This document shows positions 8,767 to 16,385 of a stretch of 45,163 bases of DNA, piece by piece. The position numbers and the translations under genes are program-made. The notes below the pieces were generated by a model. That model searched no databases. It was not told where the DNA came from and worked only from the letters and a program-made list of their open reading frames with translations. Source of the DNA: Acidobacteriota bacterium (lineage in GTDB: Bacteria > Acidobacteriota > Vicinamibacteria > Vicinamibacterales > UBA8438). The stretch lies in the NCBI GenBank assembly GCA_011523845.1, contig WTFV01000259.1:1-45163 (forward strand), given 5' to 3'. Position 1 is the first letter of the stretch; each line of letters starts with the position of its first letter.

Positions 8767-11700
8767 CTATTCCAACGCCACCACGGCGGCGCGTAACTCC
8801 ATCAGGTGCGCTGCCCGGATCGGGGTCGTCCCCCCGACCGGCGACGCATCGGACCACCGCGGCGCCGGCCGACCCGCCGCCGCATACGCCGCCGCGAGCG
8901 CCGACCGCAACTCCAACAGATGCACCAGCCGAACCCGCGTCACCCCTGCCCGCAGGACCGGGTCCGTCCACGCGAAGCGGCCCATACCCGCCACCGACCG
9001 CAGGGCGTTGATGCGCGTCCGCAGCTCCGTGAAGTGCACCGCCCTGACCGGCGTCTCGCCCGGCACAATGGGGTGGTCGGTGAAGAATCGCCCCACCGTC
9101 ACCGTGAACGACTGGGTCGCCGCCGTGTTCGAGCCGTCCACGTCGGTCGCCGTCACCGTTACCACCGCACTCCCCTCCGACACCGGCGCCACCGTCACCC
9201 CGCTCCCCGACAGCGACACCGACGCCACCGACGGCGCCGAGGTGCTCGCCGCGTAGGTCAACGCGTCGCCGTCAGGGTCGCGGAACGCGCCGCCAACCTC
9301 CACCGTCACCGCAGATTCGCCAACCTCCATCGTCAACGGCAACAGCGTCCCAACCGCCTCCGGCGGCCGGTTCGTGGGGCTCACCGTCACCGTGAACACC
9401 TGCGTTGCGCTCAGGCCGCCCGGGTCCGTCGCCGCGACCCCGATCGTTGCTGTACCCTCGCTCAAGGCCGTCAGGGTTACCACGGCACCTGCAGCGCTTG
9501 CCGCTGCAACCTGCGCGGCCGACGACGACACCGTATAGGTCAGAGCGTCGCCGTCTGGATCAACGAATGCCCGCGACAGGTCGACCTCCATCCCGGTGCC
9601 CGGCGTCACAGTCCGGTCCGGCAGGTATGCTATCGTGACGGGACGTCGGTTGACGACCCTGACCCCGGGCGGCATATCGTAGGCAAGCAGGTCCACCTGC
9701 CCGCGGCCCGCCCGTATGTATCGCGCAACCCACATCGTGGCACCATCCGACCATATGCCTATCGGGTAGTCACCGCCCTGTATCAGGTGCCCGTCCTGCT
9801 CATCAACTCTCTGAATGATATCCCTCTCGGGCACGGGCGCCCCGGTCTTCAACATGAAGGCCTTCACATTCGTCACAGCCGCGTCGATCCCTCTCCCCTG
9901 CACCCATACAGTAACACCGTCGGACCACAGACCACCGTCCGGTTCAAACAGGCCCTCGAGAACAACATCCTTGCCGGAGTCGCGGGATCGACTGCCCATA
10001 TCATATGCGACCAGCTTGACCTGCCCACTGGATCCACTGGCCGCGGTCCACATCGTGGCGCCGTCGGACCACAGTCCCCTCGCCGAACCGTAATCATCGC
10101 CAAGCTCCATAGCCGGCAAGCTCCCAAGCGATTCGCCAGTAGCCAAATCGTAAGGATGCAACCTTCGCCCCTGGCCGTAACGGTAGATCCCCTCCAGTAC
10201 CCACATGATTGTCCCATCGTTCCATATTCCGCGGACATCCGGTCTGAGTTGGTCCTCCGGCAGGATACGGAAGAAGTCCCTTGTAGGCTCCCGGGTTCGC
10301 ATAGTCAGATTGTAGGCGTACAGATTACCATGCGCGAGCCACATGGTGACGCCGTCCGAAACAATATCGGTGGAGGCCGCGACTCCAGGGCTGAGCATTG
10401 AGGCGGTGAAATCCTTTTCGAGGACTGGCTCCCGAGTCGCCAAGTCGTAGGCAAGTATGTATGCCCCAGGGTCACTAAAGCTAGCGGATCCGTATCTGGC
10501 AATCCACATGGTGGTGCCGTCTGACCAAAGGTCCCGAGGCGCGTAAGGAACATCAGTATAACCGTATTCACGACTGAAGAACTTCAAGTCAACAAAGTCC
10601 TTCGCGGGGTCGCGGGACCATGTAGCCACATCGTACGCCCACACGTCATTGGCGCCGCACAACCACATGGTGGTACCGTTCGACCAGATACACAGTATTG
10701 GCTCATCGTGGCCGTCGAAATCCCTTGACGGTTCACGGGTTCCGTCGACGACATTGAATGCGTACACCTCGTTTCCCGACGTCACCCACATCGTCGTGCC
10801 GTCCGACCAGAGCCGCGCGTCATGCCGGCCGAGTGGGACTGGCTCCCTGAGGTCCTTGGCCGGGTTTCTGGTCTGGGTGGCCACGTCGTAAGCCAGGATT
10901 CTTGCATCGCGACCAGCGCGGCGAGCCACCCAGGCGGTGCCGCCATCCGACCAGAGATCCACGGTGCCTTCAGACAACTCCAGATCCCACTCCTTGGCAG
11001 GGTCCGGGTTCCGTGTTGCCGTATCGTAGGCTCTCCACTGATTACCCCCAGGCCCAACACCTGCACCGCCGGTCAACACCCACATCGTCGTGCCGTCCGA
11101 CCATATGGACCAGATGTGGCCGACGGTCAGGAAGGAATCGCGAATGTCCTTGGGTCGTTCGCGGTTTCCCGTGGCCACATCGTAGGCAAGTACTCGACCT
11201 GACCAATGATGCCCCGCCCATAAAGTGGTCCCGTCGGACCATAAGCCATGGCGCGCACGGCCCAGTTCCCAGTCCTTGCTTTCATCGCGGGTCCCGGACG
11301 TCAGATTGTACGCGAGTGGGGTCCATATGGTGTCACCGTCGGACCAGAGGCCGGTGACTCCGACTGCTGTTTGGCCTTCCAAGGCGATGTCCTTGGCGGG
11401 GGAGCGGTCTCCGGAAGCAAGGTTGTAGGCGAGCAAGTACGTGCCCCGCGATAGCCAGATCGTGGCGCCGTCGGACCAGAGATGGCCGGGAAAGGCCCGT
11501 TCCTTTGCGATATCCCTGGCCTGATCACGCCTTCCCGTGGCCAAAGTGTAGGCCAGGATACCATCCCATGTGCTGACCCACATGGTGGCGCTGTCGGACC
11601 AAATCCCTACACCTACTTGTTGACCATGAAATACGTCCTTGGCAATTGCCCGTGTCCCTGTGGACAAGTCGTAGGCCCGCACTGCTGACCCGATCGATAC

Positions 11701-11868
11701 CCACATGGTCGTGCCGTTGGACCATAAGGCGCGGATGTTGCCCGTCCCTGATGACTGAGGGATCTTGAAGTCCAGCGCCGGGTTCCGACTTTGCGCCTCG
11801 ACTGCAAGAGTCGTCCCGAATATCGCCAGCAAGAGCAAGGCGACAACGGTCGTGGTTCTTGTGGTCAC
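8767..11868 (-). CDS. Exported WSDG-repeat beta-propeller protein with cadherin-like domains and ELR tail
   Basis: This is a 1033-residue exported protein. Residues 1-25 are a signal peptide (MTTRTTTVVALLLLAIFGTT...AQ). About 15 repeats of the form LWSDGTTMWV...AYDxATG follow to about residue 735, which suggests one or two beta-propellers. Next come two cadherin/Ig-like domains, each with a DPDGDALTY motif. The last 100 residues hold three copies of an RAxHxxELR module (VRAVHFTELR, VRLVHLLELR, IRAAHLMELR). I know WSDG-repeat and ELR tails from large surface proteins of uncertain function. No catalytic motif is visible. It may be an adhesin or scaffold; the ELR module may serve sorting or attachment (inference). 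The terminal stop TAG is at 8767-8769. Confidence 0.88.
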   Translation of the reverse strand: MTTRTTTVVALLLLAIFGTTLAVEAQSRNPALDFKIPQSSGTGNIRALWSNGTTMWVSIGSAVRAYDLSTGTRAIAKDVFHGQQVGVGIWSDSATMWVSTWDGILAYTLATGRRDQARDIAKERAFPGHLWSDGATIWLSRGTYLLAYNLASGDRSPAKDIALEGQTAVGVTGLWSDGDTIWTPLAYNLTSGTRDESKDWELGRARHGLWSDGTTLWAGHHWSGRVLAYDVATGNRERPKDIRDSFLTVGHIWSIWSDGTTMWVLTGGAGVGPGGNQWRAYDTATRNPDPAKEWDLELSEGTVDLWSDGGTAWVARRAGRDARILAYDVATQTRNPAKDLREPVPLGRHDARLWSDGTTMWVTSGNEVYAFNVVDGTREPSRDFDGHDEPILCIWSNGTTMWLCGANDVWAYDVATWSRDPAKDFVDLKFFSREYGYTDVPYAPRDLWSDGTTMWIARYGSASFSDPGAYILAYDLATREPVLEKDFTASMLSPGVAASTDIVSDGVTMWLAHGNLYAYNLTMRTREPTRDFFRILPEDQLRPDVRGIWNDGTIMWVLEGIYRYGQGRRLHPYDLATGESLGSLPAMELGDDYGSARGLWSDGATMWTAASGSSGQVKLVAYDMGSRSRDSGKDVVLEGLFEPDGGLWSDGVTVWVQGRGIDAAVTNVKAFMLKTGAPVPERDIIQRVDEQDGHLIQGGDYPIGIWSDGATMWVARYIRAGRGQVDLLAYDMPPGVRVVNRRPVTIAYLPDRTVTPGTGMEVDLSRAFVDPDGDALTYTVSSSAAQVAAASAAGAVVTLTALSEGTATIGVAATDPGGLSATQVFTVTVSPTNRPPEAVGTLLPLTMEVGESAVTVEVGGAFRDPDGDALTYAASTSAPSVASVSLSGSGVTVAPVSEGSAVVTVTATDVDGSNTAATQSFTVTVGRFFTDHPIVPGETPVRAVHFTELRTRINALRSVAGMGRFAWTDPVLRAGVTRVRLVHLLELRSALAAAYAAAGRPAPRWSDASPVGGTTPIRAAHLMELRAAVVALE

Positions 11869-12035
11869 TGGTCAAGGCCTTCCAAGTGAGGTTGCGCCGG
11901 CCAAAATAAAGCTGTCCGGGGGTATTCGTTTACCCGGTGATGGTCATGAAGGGAACTACCGAGCTGTAGGTCCGGAACTTCCGTGCCGATACACAGTGCA
12001 TGCGACGGTCGCCGTCGGGCAGCGCTCAGGATGCA
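11869..12035. other. Upstream region of the propeller gene
   Basis: No gene was recognised. Being upstream of the minus-strand propeller gene, this should hold its promoter, but no hexamers stand out. It grades into the decayed IS66 fragment on the right. Confidence 0.45.
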
Positions 12036-12310
12036 TCGCGCAAGAAAGATCGGAGTGATGACCGCATCCGGGACCTGGAGCGGGAGGTCACACGCCGGTC
12101 ACACGCCTTCGGGATGATCTGTCGCGTGCCGAACGCGACCGCGACCGCTGGAAGCATCGTGGTGAGCGGCGGCAGGAGCAGCTCGATGCAGCGCGGCGAG
12201 CGGGTTGCCGGCAAGCGGCTCCGGTCGCCAAGAACCGGCCGCAAGGGCGCGGCGGACGGCCTGGACGCAAGGGTGGTGCTGCGTACGGTCGGCAGCGATG
12301 CCGACCCGAC
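12036..12310 (+). mobile_element. IS66-family transposase, decayed N-terminal fragment
   Basis: Read on the plus strand with one frame change, this gives RIRDLEREVTR, then DDLSRAERDRDRW, EQLDAARRAGCRQAAP and GRPGRKGGAAYG. These are the coiled-coil and basic segments that open IS66-type (TnpC) transposases. The frame change comes from an 11-bp tandem duplication (GTCACACGCCG / GTCACACGCCT, about 12088-12109). Removing one copy restores EVTRLRDDLSRAERD. The zinc-binding and catalytic DDE parts are absent, and no terminal inverted repeats were found. It is a dead remnant abutting the methyltransferase pseudogene. Confidence 0.75.
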
Positions 12311-12339
12311 CACACCGTCCTCCCCAGCCCGGCCGTTCC

Positions 12340-12941
12340 GTCGCGTTCCTCCCAGGAACGGCGGATTCTCCACCAGCGCATCGAACCCAGGAGAGTTCCC
12401 GCCCTGTGTGGACTCCCTCGGCGATCCTGCGGACGCTTCCCGTTCGAACACCTCCGGGAACTCGATTTTCCAGTGCAGCGGCGCAAGCGGCGGGTCGGCG
12501 CACCTCGGCGCACCGCCGGTCGTCGATCTCGTCCCGGCGTCCCTCAGCCTCACCTCCGGCAACCAGGGCGGCATAGGCACTGCGCCGCAGCTTCCGGTCC
12601 TTATGTTGCGCCCCTCGAAGATGTTTGCGCCCCTCGAAGAACGCCGTCACCACCAGGTCGCCGGACAACCGGACGGCCTGGATGTCATCGACGGCCTGTC
12701 GCCAGAGGTCGCGCACGTCGCGGTTGGAGACCGACTGGTCCGCCTCGCGAATCCGCCGCCGCAGTGCCGTTATGCGCTCGACGTGCTCCCGCCCCCGCAT
12801 CACCTCGAAGCCGGTCTGGAAGAGCGGCGCGTCACCCTTCCAGTGGAACGTCTCGATCTGTCGATTTCGGCCAAGACCTGTCGTCATCGCGCGACCCTCG
12901 CTTCCATGCGGCTGAACGTGGAAAGTTCTACCCGACATCAA
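12340..12941 (-). pseudogene. Decayed Eco57I/PglX-like DNA adenine methyltransferase
   Basis: The minus strand carries two collinear pieces in different frames. The first (12887 to about 12510) reads ETFHWKGDAPLFQTGFEVM, GREHVERITALRRRIREADQ, SVSNRDVRDLWRQA and LSGDLVVTAFFEGRKH. The second reads PLHWKIEFPEVFERE and PGFDALVENPPFLGG, with the NPPF catalytic motif of N6-adenine methyltransferases at about 12347-12367. The order matches Eco57I-type or PglX-like methylases of restriction or BREX-like systems. A 19-bp tandem duplication (TGCGCCCCTCGAAGA copied near 12605-12640), a frameshift near 12500 and truncation after NPPFLGG show it is dead. The glycine normally before NPPF is glutamate. Confidence 0.75.
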
Positions 12942-13138
12942 TATAGCCGGCAGTGCATGTAATATGCGTGTACTTCTGATGTTTTTTCCATGTAGTCTGA
13001 GGTCGGCGACTTGGTCAGGCGCCCGGGCTGGACGCCGTCGATCCCGCGCATGACGACGCCGAACAGGAAGTGCCCAACCCCATGCGTCACACCGTCCTTG
13101 AGCGAGATCTGCGCCGGCCGGCGCCTCGACGGCGCTTC
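12942..13138 (-). other. Open stretch of unknown identity between remnants
   Basis: In the same minus-strand frame as the recombinase scrap, past a TAG, the frame stays open. It reads QISLKDGVTHGVGHFLFG, VVMRGIDGVQPGRLTKSP and SDYMEKTSEVHAYYMHCRLY, then stops near 12939. It has protein-like composition but no start codon and no recognised family. It may be the tail of another decayed gene. Confidence 0.35.
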
Positions 13139-13234
13139 CTACCTGGTGTCCAGCGCCGCCTCGGCGACCGCGTGCGGCACGCTGGCCTGCTCACTCGCCC
13201 AGTCGCGGAACGAGGAGCGGAAGTCGTGTACGGC
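13139..13234 (-). pseudogene. Tyrosine recombinase (phage-type integrase) scrap
   Basis: Thirty residues on the minus strand, TAVHDFRSSFRDWASE followed by PHAVAEAAL, match the conserved His-Gly-x-Arg box region of P4/phage-type integrases (usually HGFRSTFRDWA). Gly has become Asp, and the frame ends at a TAG nine residues after the box. The catalytic tyrosine region is missing. The flanking open frame upstream has no integrase signal. Confidence 0.6.
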
Positions 13235-13397
13235 GGTCAGTATCGTGGACCGAAGACAGGCCTTTACGACGCCGCTCGCCCCGGACGCGGCGATCGTGCG
13301 CAGTTGGCTCCTACCTCGTGGTAGGGCAACGCCGCGTGATGCTTCTGTGCGTTTCCGACCGGATGGAAAGGTAGACAGACCCCGCAGAATACTCAAT
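13235..13397. other. Unassigned sequence between recombinase scrap and dehydrogenase
   Basis: I see nothing recognisable here. It is part of the 1.5-kb gene-poor stretch between the propeller protein and the dehydrogenase. Confidence 0.4.
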
Positions 13398-13422
13398 AGA
13401 GACCGGGAATTTCCGGCTCTCT
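13398..13422 (-). terminator. Terminator-like hairpin after the propeller dehydrogenase
   Basis: The arms AGAGACCGG and CCGGCTCTCT pair with one bulge around a 6-base AT-rich loop, 5 bases beyond the stop codon of the minus-strand dehydrogenase. The downstream strand reads ATTGAGTATTCT, only weakly T-rich. Confidence 0.55.
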
Positions 13423-13427
13423 TGGGA

Positions 13428-15506
13428 CTACGGATTGGTATGTCGTTCCGGCAGCGCGAAGGCGATGTACTCCGAGCCGGACGGCGGTCCCATGCGGCCG
13501 CCGCCGGCCGCTATCACCACGTACTGCCGGCCGTCGACGGCGTAGACCGCGGGGGTCGAGAAGCCGGCGGCGGGCAGATCCGCCTGCCACAGCTCCGCGC
13601 CGTCCCGCGCATCGTGGGCCCGGAGCTTCCTGTCCGGCGTCGCCGCGATGAAGATCAGCCCCGAGGCGGTGACCACCGGGCCGCCGTAGCTCGGCGCACC
13701 CGTACCCTGTCCTTCCGTCAGCGGGTAGTCGCCGAAGGGCACCTGCCAGTCGAAGTCGCCGGTCGCCAGGTCGACCGACGTCAGCGTGCCCCAGGGCGTC
13801 CGGTTGCCCGGCAGCCCGTCCTGGTCCCGGAGCCAGACGTAGCCGCCGAATGCATAGTCCACCTCGGTCGACGGCGGCAGGTCCTCTTCCTCCTCCGGGT
13901 TCAGGATGTAGCGGACCGCGGCGCGGATCTCGATCTCGTCCAGGTGCGCGAAGCCGGTCATCCGGCCCCGCCCGCTTCGCACGACGTCGTTGATCTCCCG
14001 CGAGGTCAGCCGCTCGCCGATGTCTATCAGGCTGGGGCCGACGGCGTTGCCGGCGCGATCGGCGCCGTGGCAGGTGCCGCAGTGCTCGGCGTAGACGGCG
14101 CGCGCGCTGAAGCCGACCGGGACTTCGTAGAGCTGCAGGATGGAGCCGATCTCCGACGAGTTGACGATCAGCCGGTTCGTCGCCGGGTCGAACGCCGAGC
14201 CGCCCCATTCCTGGCCGCCGTCGTAGCCGGGATACATCATCGTCCCCTGCAGGCTGGGCGGCGCCCAGGGCCGCTGATCGAGGCGGTCCCAGATGGCGCT
14301 CACGAAGTCGATCGACTCCTGGCTGCGCGTCGTCATCTCGAAACGCTGTCGCGTCAGCGCGATGGACGACTCCGGCTGCGTCGTCACGACCACTTCACCT
14401 GGTATGTCGCTGGGATGGGCCGTCACCTCGTTGATGTCGTAGAGCGATTCGCCGGTCTCGCGGTCGAAGAGGAACAGGTGGCCCGACTTGCTGGTGAGCG
14501 CCACCGCGTCGATGGTTCGGCCGTCGCGCTCGAGCTGCACGAGGGTCGGCGGCGAAGGCAGGTCGCGGTCCCAGACGTCGTGCCGGATGGTCTGATAGTG
14601 CCAGCGGCGTTCGCCCGTCCGGACGTCGATGGCCAGCAGGCTGTTGGCGAAGAGGTTGTCTCCCACGCGCGAGGCGCCGTAGAAGTCGGGCGTCGCCGAA
14701 CCGGTCGGCGCGAACAGCAGGCCCCGCTCGGCGTCGAGCGCCATGCCCGTCCATGTGTTGGCGCCGCCCGCCACTTCCAGCGCACCGTCGGCCCAGGTCT
14801 CCGAGCCCGGCTCGCCGGGGCGCGGGACGTTGTGGTGACGCCAGACCAGCGCGCCGTCGATGGCGCTGTACGCGGAGATGGCGCCCGGCAGCGCGCCGGC
14901 CGCCTCGCTCGTCGAGAAGCCCATCACGATCAGGTCCTCGAAGACGATGCCCGGCACCGTCACGCGGAGCGGGCCGTCTCCCTCCATGGTCGCCGACAGG
15001 TCGACGACGCCGTCGCGGCCGAAGTCGACGACCGGCTCTCCCACGGCGGGGTCGAGCGCGACGAGCGCGTCGTTGCCGGTGAAGAAGAGGCGTGCAGCGG
15101 TACCGCTGTCGGTCTCGCGCTCCCACCACATCAGGCCGCGCTGGGGCGCGCCCCCGATGCCCGGGTCGTAGCGCCACAGCTCCTCGCCGGTGGCCGCGTC
15201 GAGGGCGAATGCCACCAGCCGCGGCGACAGGCCGTAGAGCACCCCGTCGACGACGAGCGGGCTCGTGTACATCGTGGAGCCGCCCGGGCGCAGCGCGCCG
15301 GAGTCGTAGGTCCAGGCCACCTCCAGGTCGGCGACGTTCTCGCGCGTGATCTGGTCCAGCGGCGAGTAGTGCCGGCGGGCCACGTCGCCGAGGTAGGTGT
15401 CCCAGTCGGTGTTCTGCGCGGCGGAAGGGGAGCCGGACACCGCGAGCAGGGTGAGCAGGATGATGGTCGTGCGGCTTGAATTGGTCACGGCGACACTATG
15501 CCGCAT
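13428..15506 (-). CDS. PQQ-type beta-propeller dehydrogenase with inserted cytochrome c domain
   Basis: This 692-residue exported protein starts at ATG 15506, which gives a signal peptide (TTIILLTLLAVSGSPSAAQ). It resembles quinoprotein alcohol/glucose dehydrogenases with a PQQ-type propeller: early repeat NVADLEVAWTYDSG, then GEELWRYD, ALVWRHHN and RRWHYQTIRHDVWDRDLP. A mono-haem cytochrome c domain is inserted late (CGTCH at 476-480, probable Met ligand in GRGRMTGF). The propeller then resumes to close the ring (GGPVVTASGLIFIAATPDRK). It likely oxidises an alcohol or sugar in the periplasm and passes electrons to the built-in haem; the substrate is unknown. No cofactor-synthesis genes are in the window. 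Its 5-prime end lies inside a tandem repeat. Confidence 0.9.
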   Translation of the reverse strand: MRHSVAVTNSSRTTIILLTLLAVSGSPSAAQNTDWDTYLGDVARRHYSPLDQITRENVADLEVAWTYDSGALRPGGSTMYTSPLVVDGVLYGLSPRLVAFALDAATGEELWRYDPGIGGAPQRGLMWWERETDSGTAARLFFTGNDALVALDPAVGEPVVDFGRDGVVDLSATMEGDGPLRVTVPGIVFEDLIVMGFSTSEAAGALPGAISAYSAIDGALVWRHHNVPRPGEPGSETWADGALEVAGGANTWTGMALDAERGLLFAPTGSATPDFYGASRVGDNLFANSLLAIDVRTGERRWHYQTIRHDVWDRDLPSPPTLVQLERDGRTIDAVALTSKSGHLFLFDRETGESLYDINEVTAHPSDIPGEVVVTTQPESSIALTRQRFEMTTRSQESIDFVSAIWDRLDQRPWAPPSLQGTMMYPGYDGGQEWGGSAFDPATNRLIVNSSEIGSILQLYEVPVGFSARAVYAEHCGTCHGADRAGNAVGPSLIDIGERLTSREINDVVRSGRGRMTGFAHLDEIEIRAAVRYILNPEEEEDLPPSTEVDYAFGGYVWLRDQDGLPGNRTPWGTLTSVDLATGDFDWQVPFGDYPLTEGQGTGAPSYGGPVVTASGLIFIAATPDRKLRAHDARDGAELWQADLPAAGFSTPAVYAVDGRQYVVIAAGGGRMGPPSGSEYIAFALPERHTNP

Positions 15507-15687
15507 CCAGGTCAATCGTGTCGACATCCGGCTACATCCGGCTGGCCCGAGCGCCCGCGCCGCGAGGGATGAAGCCGCGACTCCCGGCAACCGGCGACGC
15601 TATGCCGCATCCGGAGCAGTCGTGTCGACATCCGGCTGGCCCGAGGGTTCGCGCCGCGGGGGATGAAGCCGCGGCTCCCGGCAACCG
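15489..15687. repeat. Imperfect tandem duplication of about 100 bp over the dehydrogenase start
   Basis: Unit 1 (15489-15592) and unit 2 (15593-15687) share GGCGAC-CTATGCCGCATCC, CGTGTCGACATCCGGCT, GGCCCGAG, GGGATGAAGCCGCG and CTCCCGGCAACC. Unit 1 has an extra 9-base CTACATCCGG-type insertion. Unit 1 contains the dehydrogenase start codon on the minus strand, and unit 2 repeats that start context upstream. Confidence 0.8.
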
Positions 15688-15692
15688 CCACC

Positions 15693-16181
15693 TCACGCAC
15701 CGTGACCGGCGGCGGGGAATCCGGGGCGGCTCGGCAACGGATCGCCGTCGGGATCGAAGGCAGTCTTCAGCGTGAACGCCTCGGGAGTCGGGCCGTCGCG
15801 CCAGAGCCGTTCGAGGCGGGCCACCGATTCGTCGACGGTCGGTCGGTACCCCACCCGCACCCACCACAAGGCGAGCGGCGGCTTCGGGGGCGGCAGGAAC
15901 CACTCGCGCCGCCGGCGGAAGAAATCCACGTGCCCGCTACGGTAAGCGTACCGGCGCAGGTCCTCGACCGAGCGCCACGTGGTCAGGTTGAACAGGATGC
16001 GCGGATCGTCGAGGATGCGGACCTCGGTCGCATCGCCCCCTGCGGTCCGAAAACGCCACAGACAGCCGGGCGACCGATCGCCGAGGACGTTGATCCGGTC
16101 GATTGCATCCGCGAATTCCGCCATGCGCGGATCGTCGAGCGGGTAGCGTGCCCACGCCAGGTTCGTCTGCGCGAGATCCAC
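15693..16181 (-). CDS. DUF3291 family protein
   Basis: This 162-residue protein starts at GTG 16181 (VDLAQTNLAWARYPL), preceded by AGGATAG as a possible ribosome site. The segments DDPRMAEFADAIDRINVLGD, SPGCLWRF, DPRILFNLTTWRSVEDLR, SGHVDFFRRRREWF, ALWWVRVGYRPTVDES and GPTPEAFTLKTAFDPDG match the DUF3291 family along its full length. These are small alpha/beta ferredoxin-like-fold proteins, related in appearance to antibiotic-biosynthesis-type monooxygenases; no reaction is established. There is no signal peptide, so it is cytosolic. It is divergent from the aminopeptidase gene, with 204 bp between. A much longer antisense open frame continues upstream but is not supported. Confidence 0.85.
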   Translation of the reverse strand: MDLAQTNLAWARYPLDDPRMAEFADAIDRINVLGDRSPGCLWRFRTAGGDATEVRILDDPRILFNLTTWRSVEDLRRYAYRSGHVDFFRRRREWFLPPPKPPLALWWVRVGYRPTVDESVARLERLWRDGPTPEAFTLKTAFDPDGDPLPSRPGFPAAGHGA

Positions 16182-16385
16182 GGTGCTATCCTGCCAGACG
16201 CGCCGTGGCCGCGCACGTGGGCCGCCGACGCACGCCTGACCCGAGACGAAAGACGAGGACGGCACCTCCCGCAAGCGCCGGCTCGACTCCGACGCCGGAC
16301 GATCCGGACGGCTGGGGAAGGCCGTGGCGGCACGGTCGGCTGCGGTGGTCGAGGCGGAGATCCGGTAACTGGGTGCATCACACAA

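Noticed and set aside
13011..15479. Long plus-strand open frame antisense to the dehydrogenase
   Set aside because: High GC gives long antisense frames; its product has no domain and is rich in Arg/Ala, while the minus frame has a haem motif and signal peptide.
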